DNA of 64,000 bases, taken from NCBI RefSeq assembly GCF_010093815.1, contig NW_022985551.1:1165311-1229310 (forward strand), read 5' to 3'. The notes below the pieces were generated by a model. The model was given only the letters and a program-made list of their open reading frames with translations, was not told the DNA's origin and searched no databases. This document shows, piece after piece, positions 56,930 to 64,000 of this stretch. Position 1 is the first letter of the stretch, and the number at the start of each line of letters is the position of its first letter. The stretch comes from Pseudovirgaria hyperparasitica (lineage: Eukaryota; Ascomycota; Dothideomycetes; Acrospermales; Acrospermaceae). Both the position numbers and the translations under genes were made by a program.

Positions 56930-57196
56930 GTGGTGCTTGATGCATGACGTATGAAATTGATTGAGTCCTTTGTTACGAGCATAGATGTCTTTTTTTCTTT
57001 TTTTTTCTGGCACAATCTGGAGTCATTCACAGCTAAGCTGATGCTACTACTGGTTAGCGGTAGTCGTCGAAATTAGATCGATATAGAGCGATTTTGCTCG
57101 GGCAAACTCGCAGCATTGCATAGCAACAAAAGTTCTTGTAACTTGTATAAGAATACTATGATTTGCTTCACATAAGTCTGCTTCATATGTTGCGCA

Positions 57197-57586
57197 TCAA
57201 GCTACAACCGGCACATGCAAATCGTTCCACATCTTCATCCTCCTCCCTTGTGCCTCCACGGCCTCCATAGCCTTCATCTCCCTCAACTCCCTCGCCTCAC
57301 TCTCACTCACCAGCACGAACTCATACCGAATCATCCTAGTCCCCTCCTCAACCCCATACGCCTCCTTCTCCTCAACCCCTACCGTCCCCAAATCCACACC
57401 CAACGCATCCTTGACCCCAAATACCGCATCACTGCTCTCATACGCATCCATCTCCCCGCAGATACACCGCCGTAACAAGGCCATCAAACGCTCCTTTTCA
57501 AACATAAATCGCACATGACTTCGCCGATACGCATGTCTCCCCAACGCAACCAAAAACCGTCCCACCGGGGGTTTGGGTTGGTCCAT
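57197..57586 (-). CDS. Small conserved hypothetical protein
   Basis: Start chosen at ATG 57586 (MDQPKPPVGRF), giving 129 residues. The frame is open to ATG 57631, which would add 15. The text reads as a folded, charged helical protein: VALGRHAYRRSHVRFMFEKERLMALLRRCICGEMDAYESSDAVFGVKD, then an acidic part and a helical SESEARELREMKAMEAV end. Similar short ORFs exist in other ascomycetes as far as I recall, but no domain is recognised. C-rich codon positions on the other strand give antisense frames that are not genes. Confidence 0.55.
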   Translation of the reverse strand: MDQPKPPVGRFLVALGRHAYRRSHVRFMFEKERLMALLRRCICGEMDAYESSDAVFGVKDALGVDLGTVGVEEKEAYGVEEGTRMIRYEFVLVSESEARELREMKAMEAVEAQGRRMKMWNDLHVPVVA

Positions 57587-57631
57587 GGCTGCTGTGCTGT
57601 GTTTTGTTGCTGAAGAAGGGAGAAGATGCAA

Positions 57632-58067
57632 AGTTTGGTGTCAATGGTCTGGATGAAGATGGATATAAAGTTGATATTGCATGAAGCTATCTAAGCTATT
57701 ACGGGTTACAATGTGATGCAGTGTAGTATTGTGGGAAATTGCGATATCTGGACAGACATGCTCATTACATCCATGATGGTTACAGCTTATATACTCCAAT
57801 AAAGCAATGGAGATTGGTTGGTCTCTCTCTTTGCTGGTGGATTATGACACGGCGAGAGCGGGTCGTTATTTACCGCGGCAGTTGCCTTGGAGCTTGAAGC
57901 CTGAAATCTAAGGCTGATTGCGATGCGAGCCGCCCCACACAAGTCTGGAAAGCTTGAGCTCGGACCTGCTCGACAATTGATATCATCCATGCTGGGTTGC
58001 TGGTACAACTTACATAATTATACCTACATCTTCATCCCCAATCTTTTGCGCTTCCTGGAACGCAGTC
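57632..58067. promoter_or_regulatory. Divergent promoter, small ORF / U2SURP gene
   Basis: About 440 bp between divergent genes with no further gene. The 73-codon - frame at 57787-58008 has no features. Confidence 0.5.
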
Positions 58068-60674
58068 ATGGCCGACGAAAAGACTGACGACGCGTTCCCG
58101 GACATAACAAACAAGCTCTCCGCGCCGACAAAGAAGTCGCAATATGAAAAGCAGAAGGCCGAAGCCGAAGCAAAGAGACTACGCGAGGAGAAAGAGACGG
58201 CAGCAGCACTCAAAGAATTCATCAATGACTATGGCGGCCCTGGTGAAAGTGATCCTCAACCGCGCGCCACTATGGCGGGGAGAGGGCGTGGAGGACTAGG
58301 CGCGCGATTGGGTGACGACGAGCTCGATCCAAGAGGTGCCGCCATGGGAGCTAAAAGGCATCATGTTCCGAGACCTGGACAGGCCCGAAGTGGACCTGGC
58401 AGTTTAGGACCATCGACAAGTTTTGGGAACAAGAAGAGAACCTTTTGGGATACGCCAAAAGAAGGCTCTCGGGGAGTCTTACAGCCTGAGCAATCTATCT
58501 CTGGACCTGTTCATGTTAGAGCTGCGTTAGAGAGCCACGAGGATGATGAAGACCAGGCGGTAGCAACGAAAACGGTAGAGCGCGAGCCTCCGAAGCCCAC
58601 AATCCGACTGTCCAACATTCCGCCCCACACATCAGAATCAGAGATCAAAGAGCTTATCCCAAAGTCTCTGACCGTCGAGTCAATACGCACAGAGCGGAGT
58701 GGAGAGAGTAGACCAATGCAGAGATCGGCGAAAGCAATGATTGCGACGTTAGCAAGCAATACCCCAGACAAGGATATCGAAAGTGCCCTCGTCAAGGTTC
58801 AAGGTGCATATCTCGGATGGGGATACAAGCTTGGAGTCTCGAAGCATTTGTCCACTAACGCTTTGGGATCCAGCACGGCGCATGCCCCAGCATCTACGTT
58901 TCTTCCTTTCGGTGCCGCCTCAAGGGCCAGAGATCCATCTCCGCCACGTCAAGGTTCTAGATTTGCTCCTCCACCTGAGGAGAGAATGGACAGAGGCCCG
59001 CATGGCCGGCAACAAGAAGCTCCCCTTGGTCCACCGGAAGTGCAAGTTGTGGTACCGTCAGACTTCAGAGAGCTTCGTCTCATCCATAAAACGTTGGAGA
59101 ATATGATTATACATGGGCCAGAGTTCGAAGCTCTCCTGCGCAAGCAACCACTCATACAGCGCAACGAAGAATGGGCATGGTTCTGGGATCCCCACAGTGT
59201 TGGTGGCGTGTGGTATCGATGGCAGCTAAGCAACCTCATGCGCCAGATTGATATTGACTCCGACTCTGATGATGAATTGCCTTCGATTGAATCAAAGGGC
59301 GCTATTGATCTATTCGAAGACTCCGAACCTTGGTGTCCGCCTGAGAACGACTTGGCATTTATGTCGCCAACCAAATTCAGTGAGCTCATCGACGATGCTG
59401 CATACCATGATACCTTGGAGCTGGAAGACGAAGAGCCCAAAAAGCCCGTCGCCGAAAACACCGCACTGTCATATCTCAACCCACTCCAAAAAGCACGCCT
59501 CATACACCTCCTTCAGCGCCTCCCTACATCCACAGGCAAACTCCGCAGGGGTGACATAGCCCGCATCACCGATTTTGCCATTACCAACGCCAGCGGTGCC
59601 CCAGAAGTGGTCGACATCGTCATCTCCAACATCCTGCAACCCTTCGCACTCAGTTGCACCACGCAAAACGACTACGACGAAGAGCAATATCCAGGCATCG
59701 ACACGTCCATCGACCCCTCAAACGCCAAGCAAATCGGCCTGTACGCCGTGTCCGACATCCTCTTCGCCTCGTCCGCCAGCGTTGCCCGCAACAGCTGGCG
59801 CTATCGCGAGCTCTTCGGCGATGCCCTGCGCGACCGCCGCATCTTCGAGACGCTGGGCCGTCTAGGCAAAGACCTTGGCTGGGGCGTCATGCGGCTGAAC
59901 AAGTGGAAGCGCAGCATCACAAACGTGCTCGAGCTATGGGACTCGAAGAGCGTGTTCCCGCCAGAGGTGCAAAAGCACTTTGAAGCAGCCTTTGAGTCCG
60001 TGACAGACAAGGTCAAGAACGACGTCGATGCCGCAGACGCCGCGGACGAGGACATCCAGGATCCAGTCGCGCAGGACCTCGAACCGCCGGACGATGATGA
60101 TGTTGATGTCGATGACGACGACGACGATCTTGCAGATGCTCCATCCTCGGACTCCGACGCACCTCTCGACATGTCTTCAGATGAAGATGAACCCCCAGAA
60201 GACGCTGAACACCCAGAACACACCGAACCTCCAGAGCCCGTCGAGGCTTCATTCGTAGACGACGCCGCCGCTGCCCGCGCCCAGCGCCTCGCCGCGATGA
60301 GAGCAACACTCGAAGCCCTGCCGCCCAGACGAGCACCATCTTCACCCCCCGAGACTGCAGACAGAAACATCGGTATGGATGGGAGCATGGACGACAACGC
60401 TGCGCCCGAACCCGTACAATCTGAGCTGCCGTCGCAGCAGGAGCAGCAACAACAGGAGGAGCAGAGTTCGGCACAACCACCACCGCCAACAAGACCTGCA
60501 TTCTCAATGTCTCTAGGTAGTAAACCAGCGATCAAGATGTCACTCGGCGCGAAACAGACCGCGGATGCCGAGACAGAGCCGACCGAGCAGGAGACACAGA
60601 AAGAGCAGAAAGAACAGAAAGAACAAGAAGCGCCGACAAAACGCGGGCGACCACGTGCCGCAGATTTTCTTTGA
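58068..60674 (+). CDS. U2 snRNP-associated SURP-motif protein (SR140/U2SURP-like)
   Basis: A splicing factor associated with the U2 snRNP. Single exon, 868 residues. The N-terminus has a charged coiled coil (KKSQYEKQKAEAEAKRLREEK) and a YGGPGE segment as in SR140. An RRM follows at about 180-260 (PTIRLSNIPPHTSESEIKELIP; GYKLGVSKHL). A SURP module at about 340-395 has LIHKTLENMIIHGPEFEALLR and EWAWFWDPHS. A CID (Pol II CTD-interacting) domain starts near LNPLQKARLIHLLQRLP and runs to NKWKRSITNVLELW. The C-terminus is acidic (Asp runs) and then Gln/Glu-rich, ending in GRPRAADFL. From about 59440 on, codons become strongly C-ending, which produces long antisense frames. Confidence 0.9.
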   Translation: MADEKTDDAFPDITNKLSAPTKKSQYEKQKAEAEAKRLREEKETAAALKEFINDYGGPGESDPQPRATMAGRGRGGLGARLGDDELDPRGAAMGAKRHHVPRPGQARSGPGSLGPSTSFGNKKRTFWDTPKEGSRGVLQPEQSISGPVHVRAALESHEDDEDQAVATKTVEREPPKPTIRLSNIPPHTSESEIKELIPKSLTVESIRTERSGESRPMQRSAKAMIATLASNTPDKDIESALVKVQGAYLGWGYKLGVSKHLSTNALGSSTAHAPASTFLPFGAASRARDPSPPRQGSRFAPPPEERMDRGPHGRQQEAPLGPPEVQVVVPSDFRELRLIHKTLENMIIHGPEFEALLRKQPLIQRNEEWAWFWDPHSVGGVWYRWQLSNLMRQIDIDSDSDDELPSIESKGAIDLFEDSEPWCPPENDLAFMSPTKFSELIDDAAYHDTLELEDEEPKKPVAENTALSYLNPLQKARLIHLLQRLPTSTGKLRRGDIARITDFAITNASGAPEVVDIVISNILQPFALSCTTQNDYDEEQYPGIDTSIDPSNAKQIGLYAVSDILFASSASVARNSWRYRELFGDALRDRRIFETLGRLGKDLGWGVMRLNKWKRSITNVLELWDSKSVFPPEVQKHFEAAFESVTDKVKNDVDAADAADEDIQDPVAQDLEPPDDDDVDVDDDDDDLADAPSSDSDAPLDMSSDEDEPPEDAEHPEHTEPPEPVEASFVDDAAAARAQRLAAMRATLEALPPRRAPSSPPETADRNIGMDGSMDDNAAPEPVQSELPSQQEQQQQEEQSSAQPPPPTRPAFSMSLGSKPAIKMSLGAKQTADAETEPTEQETQKEQKEQKEQEAPTKRGRPRAADFL

Positions 60675-61090
60675 CTGGGGGTTCAGGATAGGAATTGCAT
60701 TGAATAGCATCAGAGGCGCGCGTCAGGGGCGTATCTCGAATTCAGCATAGCGAGGGTCTGGGAGAAAAGGATTGGCGCATACGTGGGCCACTGGATATCA
60801 GGCATGAAGGCGTGTTGCTATACTGGTTGTAGCCATCTGTATTTATTATACATACGAGGACCGGAAGTAGTGACTTATGGTCACGCAAAAATCAAGCATT
60901 TTTTGCGCATTTTGTAGGTATGAGCACCGCGTGGGTAACCTTATCACCTTGTACAGACAGAGCGCTGGGCATAAAAGCATTGTAGACCATCGCACGACAT
61001 AGGTGCGCAGAGCCCGAACGAAACACGCTTCTCCCCGCCTTATACTCATTATTCCAGTAGAATCGTTAATTCATCCCTTGTGATGATGCA
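60675..61090. other. Convergent intergenic region
   Basis: About 415 bp between converging genes, no gene seen. The 67-codon - frame at 60846-61049 is featureless; AT-rich text around 60835-60920 fits 3' UTRs. Confidence 0.5.
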
Positions 61091-62620
61091 TCAGTCGAAC
61101 CCGTTCACGCCGTCCGGCTCGCCATATGTGTCGTTGTGACTAAACACCTCAAAGTTGTCATCGACCAACCACTTGAAATCCTCGCTCTCCGGCCTCAGCG
61201 TTCGCGCCAGCCCATTTCCTGGTTTCGGAAAGTGACCCGTGTCATAGTCCTCGTCGTACGCATCTGTCAGGGGTACGCTTGTAGGCGCAGAGCCTGAATT
61301 CAATGCTGCTGTGGTAAGGGCGGATGGAAGAGAGTCAGTCGACGCGGGTGGTGATGAGAGCGAAGATGTACTTTGTGCGTTGCTGTTGGATTGGGGTGGT
61401 TTGAGGAGTGATGAGGGGGCTAGAGATGTCGTTCCGTTGGTAGCGTGATTGATGTCGTTGAGTTTCATACGAGCGTTTGAGGTGAAGACTGGGAGGTTGG
61501 GGTGGAGGGAGGCCGAATGGCATAGGAGATCAACGAGTGTGCTAGACGGGAGAGAGGAGAAGTACTGGCGTTTCTGCGAGTGTTAGGCCAAAACGCAGAC
61601 GCAGTGGAGGTAGACTTACTTCATCTGGATTCAATTCAGGGGCAGCGACTAGAGAGTTGAGTGTCAGTCCAGACCCCGCGACTGCACTCGTAGCTTGCGA
61701 TGACAGCCTTGCTTTTGAGCATTCGGAGCACAACCACTCTTTGTCCTGAATCTTGACGACATCCTTGCCGATCGGAGGGTCATGGCAATACTGGTGATAT
61801 GGCGAATTACAACCATCGCAGTAGACTATGAAGTTTCCACTCTGGCTCGTTGCCCGCGAACAAATCTTACAAACGATCAGCTCTGGCTTCTTGATGTGCG
61901 TTCTTTTGCGCTTAGTTCCCGATGACGGTGACGGTAAAACGGGGACGAATTGCGTTGGTTTCGATACTTGGCGACCCGATTTTGTCTGCGTGATCTGTGG
62001 GGTGTAGTTCTCCGATGTGTCTGAGTCGTCGTCCTGTCTATCATTAGCATCGGCATGGTATGACGATGGACGCTCACTACTGCATCGTCCTCGTCGGAGT
62101 TATCCTCTCGTTTTCTCTTGCCTCCCCTTCCTCCGCCTCTGCTACCGCGCCCTCGCCCACGTCCCCTTCCTTTTGTACCAGTCGGTGTCATGCCGGCAGC
62201 AGACGTGCTTGTACCGTTTATGCTTTCACCATTTGCGAGCGGACTTCCTGCGGTTGGTCGACCACCTCTTCCTCCACCACGTCCACGCGATGATAGCACA
62301 GGCTGAGCAGGTGTACCTAACCGGTCGCTTGTAACCATGTTCTTCAGTATCGACTCCCTCGCAGCTTCGTAGCCCGGTGTCCCTGCTCTTGCCGCATTTG
62401 CGCCCACGACTCTCTTCAATATCTCCTCCGTCGAAGCGCTATATTTGGGGAAATCCGCTGGCGAAGACGGGCCGGTTCCGCCATTTGGCTTCCCACTCGT
62501 CATCGAACTGGAGAGTGACATCAAGGGCGAGGGCGACGACCAGGTTGCTCTTGTACTGCTTGAGGCCGTAGCTAATTGCTGCGCCGTTGCTGTTGAAGGC
62601 GCAACCGAGCTGTTCTGCAT
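61091..62620 (-). CDS. PHD-finger protein with RGG-rich basic region
   Basis: A likely chromatin reader. Exons are 62078-62620, 61620-62033 and 61091-61573, phase 0 throughout, giving 479 residues. Intron 1 is GTGAGC..GACAG and intron 2 GTAAGT..CGCAG. The N-terminal part is Ser/Thr/Ala-rich with a conserved-looking ASTEEILKRVVGANAARAGTPGYEAARE helix, then an RGRGRGRG/GGRGGKRKRE basic stretch (AT-hook or RGG-like, nuclear signal). The C4HC3 PHD finger is CKIC..YCDGCNSPYHQYC...WLCSEC. The C-terminus is disordered with an acidic DAYDEDYDTGHFPKPGNGLARTL motif. The start at ATG 62620 is uncertain: a Pro-rich coding-like frame at 62640-62870 without an ATG could be part of an unrecognised upstream exon. 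Confidence 0.8.
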
Positions 62621-63371
62621 GGATGCTGAAGATTTGGCGCTATTGAATGGACGTGGATCCAGAGGAGATCAAAGGTTTGAGAGAACTGAACAGATGCATG
62701 TGGTATCTTAAGGTCTGGCAGAGCTGTAGAAGGCGCTGCTGATCCTTGGTCGCGCACGCCTTGGGTCGGCTTGGAGTTGCTGTGGGTCCGTCGTCCTTTG
62801 GAGGCTTGAGAGGCGAGGCGGGCGGCCGCTTCCCCGATGAGGTAACTACCACAGCGGCTGTAGCTGCCAAGAGCTATAGTTTATGGCTCTGTCTTTCACT
62901 GTGTTTTTTCTTCTCTAGAATGGTGTTCTAGTATTTGAAGAACAGACTAAACATAATTCTGTGAAAGGTTCACCGGTCACATACTACATGCATGGAATAA
63001 TGCTCGGTCAGGTGGAAAAATCTAGCAAGGTCTGACCGGAGCTGATATTCACTTTATCTCTTCTACATAAGTGAAACAATAGCGGGCTTAGCTTGGTACA
63101 ATTCACCGAGAGGGTTTTATTCCAATTTGATAGTCAAATAGAGAAATTATCATTATGTCAAAGACTGTTGTTTCTCTTACGAATCGCTCGAGAAGGAAAT
63201 CGTCAAAACTGGGATATCACTCATAACGTCGTAAAGCATACCGTAAGTCGTGAATCGTCGCTATCGTAAAGAGTTTAGTAATACTTTTAATGCGGCAGTC
63301 AAATTCGTCCAGCACATATGTCGTCCCAGACATCCATAAGCGCGTCGGCGTCTATAAGTTGTCAGTCGGCA
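62621..63371. other. Intergenic region, possible 5' exon of PHD gene then AT-rich DNA
   Basis: 62621-62880 is an open, Pro/Lys-rich - frame (GKRPPASPLKPPKDD) that may be leader or unplaced first exon of the PHD gene. 62940-63371 is AT-rich and gene-free as far as I can see. Confidence 0.4.
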
Positions 63372-64000
63372 TTACTCGAATGGGCTGAATGATGAGCTAC
63401 CATCAGGGTATGTAAATTCCAATTTGATCCACCCAGTCGTACTGAAGCGTAAACCGTAGGTTTCATGAAAAATATATGGATGTAGTTTTCGAAGATATAC
63501 GACAGACGGATTGATACGTTTGACCCAGCCAGGCTCGTTGACATATTCATTCAAGAATGCTCTGCAACAAAATGTCAGAGACAGGTCTTGTCGCAGGAAG
63601 TCCCTATACTTACGTCCATATGGGACAGACCTTCATACGGCCTCGTTTTGCTACTCATTGTTAGCTTATAGCTTGAAAATGGATTGATAAGACATGCGTG
63701 TGACTTCAATTCGCAAGCAACTGGAGTCGAAATCTCTCCATATACGCATGATATGCCGAAGATTTTCATTCTGAATCTCCCCACTCCAACATAGAGACTC
63801 ACCCCCCTGTAGAGGAAACTCGTCAAGCGCCATGGGATACAGCGTTGGGTCCTGCATTTTCATAGCCACGATGACGCAGAAGAGTAGCACCATTCCTGAC
63901 TTGTAAGCATAACTCTCAAAACATAATTTTGAACGTACTCTCGTGACAGGAAAACTTTAGCCTGGCCCAGATGTCATGTTTACCGTCGTACTGATTGATT
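63372..64000 (-). CDS. Partial gene of unknown function (3' exons), runs off the window
   Basis: Not recognised. Four exons fit in phase: beyond 64000 to 63939, 63803-63895, 63614-63650 (37 nt) and 63372-63561. Introns are 63896-63938 (GTACGT..GTCAG), 63651-63802 (GTGAGT..GTAG, long for this region) and 63562-63613 (GTAAGT..TGCAG). The chained C-terminus reads KHDIWARLKFSCHERM, VIVAMKMQDPTLYPMALDEF, MKVCPIWTAFLNEYVNEPGW, and ends LEFTYPDGSSSFSPFE. The many aromatic residues and lack of low complexity suggest a real folded protein. Phase agreement at all three joins is the main support; alternative splicing choices exist for the middle exons. Confidence 0.5.

Noticed and set aside
59801-60535. 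244-codon and overlapping 164-codon frames on the - strand
   Set aside because: Antisense shadows of the low-complexity 3' half of the U2SURP gene.

Overview
The window is nuclear DNA from a filamentous ascomycete (Pezizomycotina, most likely Dothideomycetes). The basis is dense protein-coding genes on both strands, many introns of about 45-75 nt with GT..AG ends and CTAAC/CTGAC-type branch sites, and fungus-restricted families (HET domain, NACHT-like STAND ATPase, F-box proteins with a CPLCG N-terminus, AIM9, DUF2458). Exon joins were worked out by hand from splice signals and reading phase. No transcript data were available.

Layout. 0.1-2.3 kb: F-box protein (-). 2.8-5.0 kb: a small nuclease-fold-like gene followed by fossil retroelement pieces (Ty3/Gypsy chromodomain, Ty1/Copia pol). 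5.0-6.9 kb: AIM9-type mitochondrial phosphotransferase (-). 7.8-10.1 kb: TRM1 tRNA methyltransferase with a possible mitochondrial alternative start. 11.1-19.0 kb: secreted Rds1/ferritin-like protein, FAR1/MULE-derived DNA-binding protein, FGGY sugar kinase and TMEM135-like membrane protein, all (+). 19.8-22.5 kb: S41-type protease (-). 23.3-28.4 kb: a STAND/NACHT ATPase followed in tandem by a HET-domain protein, an allorecognition-type pair and the most accessory-looking stretch. 30.4-33.7 kb: MCT-type MFS transporter, tRNA-Ala(UGC) (-) and PER1. 35.1-39.8 kb: NTE1 (-). 40.6-44.8 kb: PAF1 and a two-TM protein. 45.3-52 kb: Nop8-like RNA-binding protein (-), small membrane protein, COX14-type assembly factor (-), DUF2458 protein and GPI-type surface protein. 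53.9-62.6 kb: MscS channel with EF hand, small conserved ORF (-), U2SURP/SR140 splicing factor and PHD-finger protein (-). The last 0.6 kb holds the 3' exons of an unrecognised gene (-).

Most of the window is conserved housekeeping content: tRNA modification, phospholipid and GPI-anchor remodelling, the Pol II elongation complex, splicing, ribosome biogenesis, respiratory assembly and mechanosensation. No secondary-metabolite cluster, CRISPR array or intact mobile element was seen. The points most worth a second look are the compact STAND ATPase with a cysteine-rich insert beside a HET gene carrying a 267-bp in-frame tandem duplication, the domesticated MULE DNA-binding module, the TRM1 dual start, and short leader motifs shared between the HET gene and the nuclease-like gene 23 kb away.
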